Assembly (NCBI GenBank): GCA_014898425.1
Contig: RCSZ01000008.1
Location: 2,119,501-2,183,500, forward strand
Reading direction: 5' to 3'
DNA from: Botryotinia globosa
Taxonomy: Eukaryota > Ascomycota > Leotiomycetes > Helotiales > Sclerotiniaceae
DNA: 64,000 nt
The position numbers and the translations under genes are program-made. Shown piece by piece: positions 25,145 through 35,734 of the stretch. Numbering within the stretch: the first letter of the stretch is position 1; every line of letters begins with the position of its first letter. The notes under the pieces are model-generated. The model searched no databases. It was not told where the DNA came from and saw nothing but the letters and a program-made list of their open reading frames with translations.

Positions 25145-26098
25145 CTAACTATCAATTTTAGTTCTTTTGCTGTCTCCTTCCTCCAATGCCTTATGTCTCG
25201 TGAATATACACGCCTCCACATCTAAGTTATTCTCACAACAATTCCAGATGAAACGATCTGCAAACTCCGGATCATCTACACTCTTCCATGGCTCTCCATA
25301 GTTCGGCCAATGATAATCCTCCGCATAATTTTCATCTAGTTCTCTCTCGCCTAGAATGAGTGTCAATGACGAAACGTTACATGAAGATAGAACACTTCAA
25401 CACATACCTGGATGGAAGCAACAATCGCCCTTCTTGTTTTCCTCGATATTGAAGTTGGAGCCACAGTTCTCGCACTCAAATATGTTCAGGTTTCTCTTCT
25501 TTGAAGCGACCGAAAGTCGTAATCTTTTCTCCTTTTTAGCGTACATCTTCTCTAGGTAATCTTTCTTTGATAAAAGCAATTCCCTGATCTCACTTTTGCG
25601 TAAAGCTGGCACATCTTTGTCATCATCAGAGTTGTCCCATGAGTCAGTCTCCAATTCCTCCTCTCTGTGTACTTCGTCGTAGCCTTTGTTTGTCTGTTGA
25701 TCTGCCGATTTGACTATTCCAACTGCTTCATCTACCTTTTGCTCTCCCATTGCGCCCGCTCGTTGATCTATCTCCGCCGCTTCAAGCTCAGTCCATCTCG
25801 CACTTTCAAGGATTGTAACTTCTTCATCGTCTCTTTTTTCCGTAGCAAGCTCGTTCTCGTTGTCGTTGTAACTTCCAACCTCGCCATTATTGTTTTCCTT
25901 GCCCTCGCCCTCGCTATCGTCGCTTTGAGTAAGGTCGATGAATCCATTCGAGATGAAGATGTTGCGACCATCGACCTCGATTTTACCCATCGCATCATAA
26001 ATAGTAAACTTTCCACACTCACATAGCTTGTTGAGGAGTTCTCGAAGTCTTGGCGCATTCATTCCGTCGAAGGCGGTCCTGAGTCTTGGGTCACTCAT
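25145..26098 (-). CDS. CHORD-like zinc-module protein, paralogue B
   Basis: Exons 25408-26098 and 25145-25350 give 298 residues, ATG at 26096-26098. Residues 5-25 carry the helical module LRTAFDGMNAPRLRELLNKL, followed by GKFTIYDAMGKIEVDGR. A long acidic, probably unstructured middle (about residues 55-160) separates it from a C-terminal zinc module with C-x2-C-x13-C-x2-HPG and then W-N-C-C-x8-C-x4-H. The 57-base intron falls after the first base of the Gly codon of HPG, exactly as in paralogue A. Compared with A the central linker is longer and the C-terminal tail shorter. Function unknown; the shared ligand spacing suggests the zinc module is under selection. Confidence 0.77.
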
Positions 26099-26494
26099 TG
26101 TCGTTGTACTGATGAAGCTGTATCAGTGCTTTTCCCGATTTGACAATGTAGTAGGTTGCTGGGACGTGCTTGGGTAGTAATATAAGTACAACAGCGCGAG
26201 TTGCAGTCACAGAATTCACCGTTCGCTTAGATAAGCTCAGAAGCAACTTTAAATCTCTGCAAGTTCATTATAGGCAAAAGAAGTTGGTTGGCCCAAATTC
26301 ACTGTTTCATCAGATCTGTACGGATGACAAACTTATTCGATTCTGTACTTCTCTAATCAACACTAGGTGTTGATTGGTTGCTCATGCAACCTGATTTTCC
26401 CCATTCCCCCGCGGTGGAAAAATACAATACTGGACACCAAATTGTTGATCTCGAATTCACCATCATATCGATAGTCACTCTAATAATAAACATA
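26099..26494. other. Spacer between paralogues B and C
   Basis: About 400 bases with no gene; the upstream region of paralogue B. Nothing specific recognised. Confidence 0.35.
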
Positions 26495-27580
26495 CTAGAA
26501 CAGTCTTGGTCCGAGTAGCCGACTTGGCTCAGCCCACAGTCTAGCCCTCTTTCTAGGATTGGGGCTCTCAGGCTCATGGTATTCTTCGTCGGACGAGTCA
26601 ACTTCCACTCCATAATCACTTGCTTCATCTTCTGCTGGATATTCATCTGCTGGATGTTGTTCTTCGCTCTCACTGGCGCTCTCACCGGCGCTCTCACTGG
26701 CGCTCCCACTGGCGCTCTCACTGGGACTCTCACTTTGCGGCTTGGCGTGTCCACAAATTTCGAGAGTAATTTTGCAACCATCTATAGAAAATCGCTTGTC
26801 GGTAATAGGTGGCAATGTGACACGTTCAGATCTACACAAAACTACAAGGGTTTTTCTAAGCTCATCAGCAGTCATTTCCTCCAGTAGATCGCAAATTTCG
26901 GCTTCGTGTGTGAGGACGACTTGAGTACCATCTATAAAGATGACCGCGACTATACGTCGCGAATCCAAATCTTCCCTTTGATTGATGTATTCCTCATCAG
27001 CGGGCAAACTCAGCTTGTAGACTCCTCCGCATATCATGTGGATAGCCCTACGAAGTCGTGGAGCTCTCATTCTTTCGATTGCGAACCAGACCCTTCGTCT
27101 CCAGACGGCATGGTCATCTTTTGTGCCACCGAGTATCTCTTCGAACACCGATTCATCTTCGTCCTCATCTCCAATTTCATCGAAATCTGAGTCACCCTCT
27201 TCCCATACTTTGACCTGCGAGACTACTCTCTGACCTTCCAAACGGAGATCGCACCGAATTTTGGCTCCACGAGTATCTTGGTCAACACAGGATTTATAAT
27301 ACAAGTCCCTAAGAAACTTTCGAATATCCTCAACATCCATGAAGGTGTATGCCGTGATCATCTTTCGTGGATTATTATGAGATAGCTTTGATGGGTCAAT
27401 GTTGATCATGAAGATAGGCTCCTTTTTTTCATTGTAAACAGGGCGTCCGTAGCCCTCGTCCCTGACAATCTGAGCCATGATATCTCGAAGCCAATCTTCA
27501 TTGAACGTTAGAAAGAACTTGGTAAGATATTCTCCCAATTCTGCCTCAGTTAAAACCTTTGGATGTGATTCCCGTTCCAT
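26495..27580 (-). CDS. Multi-module relative of the zinc-module proteins, paralogue C
   Basis: Single exon, 361 residues, ATG at 27578-27580. It has no Cys/His zinc module. Instead the helical module of the neighbours appears about four times: LTFNEDWLRDIMAQIV, FMDVEDIRKFLRDLY, FAIERMRAPRLRRAIHMI (closest to A and B) and LLEEMTADELRKTLVVL, each followed by a short beta-like stretch. The C-terminal third is a low-complexity Ser/Glu/Ala repeat encoded by five 12-base units (26666-26725), then an acidic stretch and a basic end (NPRKRARLW). Lies 397 bases upstream of paralogue B in the same direction. Function unknown. The resemblance of the module among the genes is my own alignment by eye. Confidence 0.68.
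   Translation of the reverse strand: MERESHPKVLTEAELGEYLTKFFLTFNEDWLRDIMAQIVRDEGYGRPVYNEKKEPIFMINIDPSKLSHNNPRKMITAYTFMDVEDIRKFLRDLYYKSCVDQDTRGAKIRCDLRLEGQRVVSQVKVWEEGDSDFDEIGDEDEDESVFEEILGGTKDDHAVWRRRVWFAIERMRAPRLRRAIHMICGGVYKLSLPADEEYINQREDLDSRRIVAVIFIDGTQVVLTHEAEICDLLEEMTADELRKTLVVLCRSERVTLPPITDKRFSIDGCKITLEICGHAKPQSESPSESASGSASESAGESASESEEQHPADEYPAEDEASDYGVEVDSSDEEYHEPESPNPRKRARLWAEPSRLLGPRLF
26666..26725. repeat. 12-base coding tandem repeat
   Basis: Five near-identical 12-base units (GCTCTCACTGGC on the plus strand, with single-base variants) inside paralogue C, encoding a Ser-Glu-Ser-Ala type repeat. Likely length-variable between strains. Confidence 0.8.
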
Positions 27581-27878
27581 ACTTTTCCCAGTCTAAAAAT
27601 TCAGAGTCTTGATTAAGATAAATTCAATACTAGTCTTATTTTGGTGTTGTCGCTTTTGATTTGTTTCTTGTGGCGAGAAAAAAAATGATATGGATTGGTT
27701 AAAAGTTTCATTCTGTAAGGACACGCTTGTAAATAATTGAAGCCTTTCCACTTCCTGTTTGCTCTTGCATTCGTAATGGGTAGAGATTACCCTGAGAATG
27801 ACGTGTGGCCAGACACCTAGAGCCACAAATGGCTACAAGTGATTTACTTCCCAGTAGTCGGAAGGAACCCTCGTCGGT

Positions 27879-28271
27879 TCACAAGTTCCTACCTCTGCGA
27901 AGATTCGTACGAATCTGCACAAAGAATATTCCAGCATCACCAGTCAACCATTGACTACACCATTCTTCACAAAACTCATCAAGAACAATGCGAAGTTCAT
28001 AAGCGCGCTCACGGGAAACGTGTTTGTAGACTCCCAGTTTGCTACACCACATGATTTTTGGTACAAACTTGATGAATTCTACATTTGGCTCTTCTGCACG
28101 GATTGTGAATTTGTAAAAGTCGTTACGATGAATGGCCTTGGGTCTTTCGTGGGTTTCTGGCGCGTCCAACTTCTCGAAATATTTGTTGAGTCTTGTATCG
28201 ATGGCTTTTCTGAGTCCAGAATAGTCGAGATCTCTAACAGATACGTTGGTAGGTGCGTTGGAGTCGGACAT
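27879..28271 (-). CDS. Small protein related to the zinc-module array, gene D
   Basis: Frame of 130 residues, ATG at 28269-28271. Residues about 20-50 include LNKYFEKLDAPETHERPKA, which resembles the FDKMDAP core of paralogues A and B, followed by DFYKFTIRAEEPNVEF where they have a similar beta-like strand. No zinc module follows. The remainder is Trp- and Cys-containing without a known motif (FCEEWCSQWLTGD). It is 298 bases upstream of paralogue C and in the same direction. It may be a shortened member of the array or an independent small gene; no intron is evident. Confidence 0.5.
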   Translation of the reverse strand: MSDSNAPTNVSVRDLDYSGLRKAIDTRLNKYFEKLDAPETHERPKAIHRNDFYKFTIRAEEPNVEFIKFVPKIMWCSKLGVYKHVSRERAYELRIVLDEFCEEWCSQWLTGDAGIFFVQIRTNLRRGRNL

Positions 28272-29261
28272 CTTTTGTTGCGGCGTTTGTTGATTTGAAT
28301 TTTAGTTGTAGTGAAGTGTAATTGATTTCGGATTGATTTCAATTGAATTGATGTAAAGTTCAATCGATTTCAATCTGGACCAGAACCGATTAATAAAAGG
28401 ATGAGGATGTACTGAAATTGTGAATTATTATAGTGAGATCATGTTTCACCATAAATAAATCACGTGTAGTGTATTTACCAGTATTCACTAGTACTGTACA
28501 GTAGATAGGAAGACGGTGTCTCTACCTAGGTAACTTTAGTGCTCGGCATCTGGCCTTTCCAAATAGAGAAATTTTTGATTTAGATAGCGTGTCGTGAGTA
28601 AATCTTCGTATCTTCCTAACCAATATCAGAGGTAGGAGGAGTTTTGTGTGAATTTGGAAAGGGACCATCAGGAATCAAAATGGGACATTCCCGAGCCAAA
28701 GAAGACTCCATCAGATCTGGTCTATCAAGATCATCACATCACGACATACCAAATTAGCGCGAATTATCCGTAGAGATACTTTGAAATTCTCAGTGCTCGT
28801 GAAGCTTTCATGTCATTACCTGCACTTCTTGACATCATCTTCCTTTTCTTGTTTCCTCCCATTCCATGGATCGAGTAAGAGAGCCAAAAACCCGTTCCTG
28901 TTCGCAAATTCAGCTCAGCTCCGAAATGTTTGGATCACTGATTTCTGTACGGCTGAATTCTCTAGAAAAATTGCAATTCCAGAGTCGTAAGAGCACGAGT
29001 AATCACAACTTTGAGGGACAGAGAATTGAGAAGAGCTTTCATCAGATCGAGTGAATACGGAAGTGTCCATAACTTTCTATCAATCATCCAGTGCATCTGG
29101 CTAGATTTTTCTTGTTTTCTAACGTGCGGTACATGAACATGCTACCGTAGAGTAAGCTAGTGAGAGCTTCTGAATCTGTTACTGCAACTGGACGATTTAT
29201 CGCATATTGTGGGCAAATTTCAAAGCTGGTAGATATGCGCATTCTTCGAACCTTGTTCTTA
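28272..29261. other. Intergenic region, nothing recognised
   Basis: About 1 kb between gene D and the HET pseudogene. Contains a CACGTG motif near 28461. The frames here are short and without domains. Confidence 0.35.
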
Positions 29262-31338
29262 TTACGCAGGTGTATATGTAGCATTTCTGTTTACTCGTCT
29301 CGTTCCATATTCAACTTCAAAGTTTAAGCAACAAAGTCTGAGTCTCCTTCTAATAAGTCCTCCCAACTTCTCCACCGTCCAAGGATCAAATCCAAGTTTC
29401 TGACGCCAATCTATTTCAATTCCCCCGGGCCTATGTTGCACCTCGGATGCGTATGAAGATAATGGAACCCGACAGATCTTTAGGTCCAATAAGCTTTTTG
29501 CCATACTCCAAGTCATCAAAGAAAGATCTCTTTTTTGGTAGGCGGGACATTTTGCCCAGGAAATCGTCAGATTAAGCGCGTCGCGGACATCAAATTGCAA
29601 GTCGAACCATGAGCTGATGGTAGCGCTAGACGCCACACATCCTCCCACAACTATAGCTTGCCCAATTATTGAATGGCGGCGCGATTCGTGCTCTCGTAAC
29701 ACTAGGTAGCGAGGCATTTCATATCTGATTCCGGTTGGCCCTTTGCGGTCAAAATGTGCGTACGCTTGAGTAACAAGCAAGTCTCCATGTCGTGTAGCTT
29801 GAGGTAGCAGCGCTATGAGGCCGCTTTCTTCATCTGTGATTTTGACATAATTTTCGGGATTTCCCCTTCGAGATCAGGCAAGACCAATCTTGGCCGACCA
29901 CCGCTTTTATTATTGTCACTGCTTTTCATAATTTTACAAGAAAACCATTCTGTGTCTTCTGCGTGTGAATTGATAGAATCATCAAAACTGATATCTCGTT
30001 CTGGGTGCTTATTTATTTGAACGATCTCTGGATTTATGCACGCGAGGGGTGGCTTCATGCTCTTCGCCAATGAGTAAAGCGAGAGGCAATGCTGCTTGAT
30101 AGCAACTTTCTTTTGAACATTGTTTTTTTGAATATTTTGATTGTTCGATTATCCTAATGATTTCCAAAACTGCTAGCTCAAAGATGTCTGCTGTGTAGTC
30201 CGGCTCAATAGGCAGAATACACTGCCAGTCAACCACGGAGAGAACCCCATATATCTTGTCCCGAGGGTCTTGGCATTGTAACTCCTCTGTCAACTCTAAT
30301 AAAGGGAGTAAAAGGAAACGCTAATCTAATTTGCTAGCCCCATATGCCAGGTATCGATAGCAAGGATCCGCACAGTAACCCCAGCAAGAATTCGTACCAG
30401 GGTCACAACTGCTGTCCTGCCAGTCTTCTATGGAAGCTTTTGTTATCCCTTGTCGATGCATTGTCAAAGAAGCGACGAAGAACAACTGCTTGCATGAGTA
30501 AAACCGGCCAGTGCTCACCATCAGACTGTGTAGTTTACGATGAAGTGTATAAAGCTCGCCTATAGGACGATGGTCACCTCCGCAACAAACAATCACACCT
30601 CCAGCGGTAGAAACCTCCTGGAGGATCCATACTTGCTTGAAGTAGGGTCTTTCCATGAAGGTGAAAAATGCTCTGCGAAGCCTTCTCTTTCTGACGTCTT
30701 GGGTCTTGATGACCCGTATCAGAGATTCAATAGTATGTTTTCATGACAGTCAGCCCAGAGGCTCCATCGATATGGTCCAGTCCCGGCTTGAAGATCTTGG
30801 CTTTGCAGAAAAATCTCATCACAAACTCGCTGTCATCATCATGCAACCCTACACAAGCCAAGACACATGAAGCGTTCCGATATATGTTCCCCATCATTTT
30901 CACCTGATCAGCTTTCTCTTCGATGTTGTGTTGGTCGATACATATGGAATCCATCCAAAGATGTCGGACGCCAAACCATTTTGCTTGTCGCAACGCGTAA
31001 CCCGCATTGCTATTTATTTTTAGACTTCTCCCGTTAACATTTATAGTTGTGCTAAACTCTGTACTACCCCAAAAATAGGATATGGCATGATATGATGGTG
31101 TATGGTCAAAATGCCACGCGCCAACGTTACAACGCAATTCGGTCGTCTTGCCTTCCCCCTCGACATTGTCAAGTTCTAATAATCGTATCCATGTTTTGGA
31201 ATTCGACAAAGGTTCATGGTGGAATTCTGATACAGTATTTGCCTCTGAATTTCTTAGCAAGACGCCAATCGTACCTTCCATTCCTAGAGACACATCACCT
31301 CTGCCCTTTACAGGAATTTGCACGTGTTGCTCTTCCAT
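29262..31338 (-). pseudogene. Heterokaryon-incompatibility (HET) domain gene, frameshifted
   Basis: HET-domain proteins trigger cell death or growth arrest when genetically different hyphae fuse. From ATG 31338 the first frame (to 30727) has the HET core: YHAISYFWG, INVNGRSLKINSNAGYALRQ, RHLWMDSICIDQ, QVKMMGNIYRNASCVL. The next part (ERPYFKQVWILQEVS, CQDPRDKIYGVLSVVDW) lies in another frame. The change falls at an A4 tract (plus 30738-30741) where losing one base would restore frame. A second shift falls at an A7 tract (plus 30123-30129). A stop at 30321-30323 could be removed by an intron, and another intron fits between 29932 and 29820. The C-terminal part has GDLLVTQA and MPRYLVLREHE as in other HET proteins. 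Read as a decayed gene, though homopolymer sequencing error could explain both shifts. Confidence 0.72.
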
Positions 31339-32004
31339 CACGATGTGGTACGAAGAGAAGCTGTGAAATACCCTAACGCGGTAGAGCTACTGATGTCTTT
31401 TATCTATGACTGCACGAACTTCTATAGCCCCCATGCAGAGATAAAAGGTACCCACTCACGAAGTGGGCTAGACGCATCGTCCAGCGACGATCAGTCGGAA
31501 GCTTATCTGGATCGATTTGATCATTTTGTACGCCTCTATCGTAGCACAGATCAGAATTCCTTTCCCCTAAAAGCTTCTCTTCAATACATGCAGCCGAACC
31601 CCTTATATCTGTTGGTACAGTGCAATAACTATCTTCCAACACTGTTGTATCACTACGTTGCCTAATAATCCGCAATACAAGAAAATTATGGATCAATCAC
31701 CATTCATTATTCCGCGAATGAAAAGCCTCACATGAGCATAAGCAGGACACCTATACAGCATTAGCGCCGTTGGATTGCGGCCGTAAACCTTGCCTCAATC
31801 CCTCCTTCTCAAAACACAGGCCCCAGGGAGCAATTTAATTTCCAAAGAAAGGAGGAAGTTCGAAATCGGTGACCTTCGTAATTGCGGATTCGTCGAAATT
31901 TCTCAAGACTATTGTCTGTCTAAAGAGGAGACAAATTGACGTGAAGACGGATTATATATATATATCTCGAACATCACCCACAAACACGTCAATATATTGC
32001 AATC
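31339..32004. promoter_or_regulatory. Intergenic region with TATA-like box before P5C reductase
   Basis: About 670 bases between two divergent genes. An alternating TA tract at 31952-31965 lies 40 bases before the reductase ATG and could act as a TATA element. The minus-strand frame at 31400-31696 shows no domain. Confidence 0.35.
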
Positions 32005-33122
32005 ATGGCCTCCTCTCCTACCTCCCCAGATCTCACGATGTCTAACAAAGATAAAGAAAATGGAGGACTTACGCTTGCGGTTATTGGTTGTGGTAAGTAT
32101 CTCTTCTATTCTGTTCATCTGTCTGTACTCTTGTGAAGGGTTGCACAGAGCACAACTCATCAGCCCCTGGATAAGTCACCTGACATGCCTCCTTAGGAAC
32201 AATGGGCACTTCAATTCTCACTGGTATTCTCAACGCAAAGTCCAAAGGCGCTGCTACAGACTCCAATATAAATACATTTATCGCTACAGTCAACACAATG
32301 GCTTCCGTGATACGATTGCGAAAACAATTCCATTCGAGCGAATCACGTGTTCATATCCTTGTTGGGAATGACGGGGTACTTCAAGCTATGCAGAAGGCGG
32401 ATATTATTCTACTAGCGTGTAAGCCATATACAATCGAGGGAGTGCTTTCAATGCAAGGAGTAAAAGAGGCGTTGGGAGGAAAACTGGTGATTAGTGTAGC
32501 AGTAGGGACACCGGTGGAGAAAATGACTGCTGCGATCGGAATCTCAGAATCTTCAATCGGAAAAGGCAAAGGAAAAGAAATTGCTATTGTCCGCGCGATG
32601 CCGAGTCTAGCAGCCAGTTTCGGGGAATCAAATACCGTAGTGGAAATATCTCCCTCGATGGTTCTTTCGCAACAAAATAAATCTATTGTTCGCTACATTT
32701 TTAGATGTATAGGATCGATAGTGGAAGTGGGACCTGGGCAATATGATGCGGCTAGTGTGATGGCGGCCACTAGCATGGCGTTTTTAACAGTGGCGCTTGA
32801 CGGGATACTAGATGGGGGTGTGAAGGAGGGGATTAAGAGGAGTGAGGGAAGGGATATCTTGGTGAGGAGTTTAAAGGGCTTGGTTGGACTTTTGGAAGGC
32901 AAGGGAGAAGAGAGTAGTGGGGATGATGGAAAAAGAGATGGGAAGACGAATGGTAGGCAAAAAGAGAAGTCGAAAGGGATGACGGGTGATGAGATTAGAG
33001 AACAGTTCAGTAGTCCGAGAGGAACGACGATTGAGGGGTTGGTAGGACTGGAGGAGGACAGAGTGAGGTATGCATATTGTAGGAGTGTGATGAGAGCGAC
33101 AAAGCGAAGTTTGGAAATGTAG
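32005..33122 (+). CDS. Pyrroline-5-carboxylate reductase
   Basis: Catalyses the last step of proline synthesis, NAD(P)H-dependent reduction of 1-pyrroline-5-carboxylate to L-proline, in the cytosol. Exons 32005-32092 and 32197-33122 (104-base intron, phase 1) give 337 residues. The intron splits the Gly of the Rossmann motif VIGCGTMGTSIL. Further family signs: ADIILLACKPYTIEGVL, KLVISVAVGTPVEKM, IVRAMPSLAASFGES, the helix QYDAASVMAATSMAFL, and SSPRGTTIEGL near the end. Between the last two lies an unusual Lys/Asp/Gly-rich insertion at about residues 262-290 (EESSGDDGKRDGKTNGRQKE), absent from the compact bacterial enzyme as I know it. An alternative in-frame ATG lies 11 codons downstream. Confidence 0.93.
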
Positions 33123-35734
33123 ATTTATCATTTTTTTGGCGTTTCGGATTTATAAATACTCATTAGTGATATCGAACAAGTGTTTCAATCTTTCACTTTG
33201 TTCTCTCCAAATTCCATTTGGCCTGTGCTCTGGCTCTTACTCTTTCCCAGACCAGCATAACGAAAGCTTCAGCTCCTAAAATTCTGAAGAAGGAAAATAC
33301 TAAGGGGCAAACTGGAAATGGTAAAGATCTATCAACCTCGAGCCATGGAGAAGGGACCTCAGGTCGAGTTTCATCCTCGTGATGTGCATGGGAAGGAGAT
33401 GTCAACTCCAGCGGACATGATTCGATACGTCCCTCAGATTCTATTTTTCATTGTAAGCTACTCGGAGACGATTTTACCATCCAGGGGAGAACATGATAAA
33501 CGACCCCCAGTCATGTGCTCGCCATTATTTCAAGAAATGTATTCCAGTATTGCAGAACAGCAATGCACACTTGCTGCACAGGATCGAGCCGTGAATGCCC
33601 CCATTCTTCAATTTAGAAGGCTTAGAAATCTAGTATGTGTTGAGAGTAACGATACTGAGAAGTGAGTTGTCTTCCTTCAACGGAAACATCGGAACGAACT
33701 GGAGATGCCATGGATTTAAGATTACACCATTCCTTTGGTACACCAATACGAGATTCCGAGAAGACCGCTAGATTCAAAAGGAAGTGTTACCCACACCATT
33801 TTGCGTAAAATACCTTGAAAACTCACAAGCAAACTTTCTAATGCAACTTGTGTGCAGCTAAGGCAGCTTTCCCATTAAACGCCGATAACATTTTCCCTCA
33901 GTATTGCCATCACGTTAACCCTGGGGTACATGGCCCACTTCAACGTTGATTTAACCTTAAAGATCTGGCTTGAGACAAAAATTAACTTAATAAAATTGCG
34001 CCCAGCTATGTGGTGGCGGTTTTGCTGATGTTAAACTTACCTCGTCGTTCATTCCTGCTGCCAAATTTGGTATTGGTGAGAATTAGATTTGATAAGATAG
34101 ATATTGAGTGTGATTACGGAGTATTAGTCGAAAAGAAGTTTTCATGGCTGCTTTAATAAATCTGTCACGATGCTATGGTTACTTTAAAACGGCCAGCCAG
34201 ATGACAAATCAGAACATTCACCATCGCGCGTACCCATCAAATCTCGAGATACAAAAATCAACCTCAATCAATATTGACGCTCTCATAACCTTTCAAAACG
34301 AATCAACATATCGACAGAGGAATCATTCATACGAGAACTACGAATTGTCTTGGCCCGAATCCTCTCACGAGAAATTGAAATTATACATGTATCTAAACAC
34401 AACAGCTGTTCATCTGAATTGAGAACTTGAAACTGCTCAGCCGCTTTCTTCAAGCTACTGGTCAATGCTATGAAACGAAAGAAGACATATTGAGCTCCTT
34501 TCGGGAAATTGAACAAGCCCTCAAGTCCAGAATGTCACAATTCCGTACAAATTCGTTTCGTGGCATAGATCTGACAAGGTCAGGCGTTTTTCTTCTACCC
34601 TCTCACTTGGTACCAATGCTAGAAACACGAAAGACTGTGATCAAAATCCATTCAGCTATTGTCCTAGCCGGATGCAGAAAAGTGGGATGTGTACATTGAC
34701 CAATCAGTATAAGGGACAATTATAGAATAAAGGGCTAGGCTCTTTCACCTACCGCCTACCAATCGGAGAAGGTGCGCTATTGTAAGCACCAAGGATCGGT
34801 TCGACACTTGGATGAGCTCATCTAAGGTCTTCGCGCCGGCCAAGCCATAGAAATTGATGGTAACCGATATTGACCTGCTATAGGGCCATGTCATTTATTG
34901 ATTTTTGGGTGTCGATGTTATCATACCGCAAACATTATTGGGACTTTCAGATCGTCTGTAGACCATTTACCTAAAGACATGTTAGCAATGCTCCAGAATT
35001 GCGATTTTCTTGTCTTCCAACCCCTCTCGAGATTGACTTCGAGATTTTCCTATGAGCTCATCCAATGTAAATCAAAGGATCCATTCTGCAAACACATGAT
35101 CTCACGTCATCCAATTATATGAAGATGAGACACCAAAACTCTGGAGCAAGGCTCAACTGCTTTACAAATGATCTTCACCAGTGTGGGATCACCTTGTAGG
35201 TATATGGTAGCGGGTCGTTTAAACCCCTGACTTGTTGGAATAAAATCCCCGAAGAGATCCAATTTTAGGACCACAAACGCTCGAGCCACATAGTCCACTA
35301 TTCGACCTCGAAAGAATTGTAGCCTTTCTGTCAATGAGATCGAGAAACCAATTTCCCGACCGATTTTCAGCAATGTCATAGAATTCTGGACCTTGGCTTA
35401 CTTGGGAGGTCCGCCGGCCATCATGGGCGTGAATATAAAGTCTGCCGATTCCCGCTCCTCGGCTTTCCATAATGGTCTATAGGAACGTCCAATCCTGTTG
35501 CTCCTTCATCTCTTTCACAAATTAGCAGCGTGACTTTATTGGCTTTAGACTTGGCACGAGGCATATTGAAGAAATCAGGAAGTCATTTACATCAAACTTT
35601 ATCCTATCACGCGCCCATTCACAGAAAAGGAAAGTAGTGTGAATCATCGAATTTTAATTGATTCATAACGTCCTGAAACCTGCTTAAGAACAACGCACGA
35701 AACCTCTTCCACAGACAAAGTACTACCAGACAAC
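33123..35734. other. Intergenic region, nothing recognised
   Basis: About 2.6 kb without recognisable genes. The plus-strand frame at 33318-33665 (115 codons) and those around 34144-35122 have no family features. The last 100 bases form the upstream region of the GH76 gene. Confidence 0.4.

Noticed and set aside
30321..30323. In-frame TAG in the HET gene as a third inactivating lesion
   Set aside because: An intron with donor near 30408 or 30393 and acceptor at TTATTAG just before LTEELQCQ would remove it in phase, so it need not be a mutation.
31400..31696. Minus-strand frame upstream of the HET gene
   Set aside because: No HET-like or other family features, and it lies before the HET start without a sensible splice.
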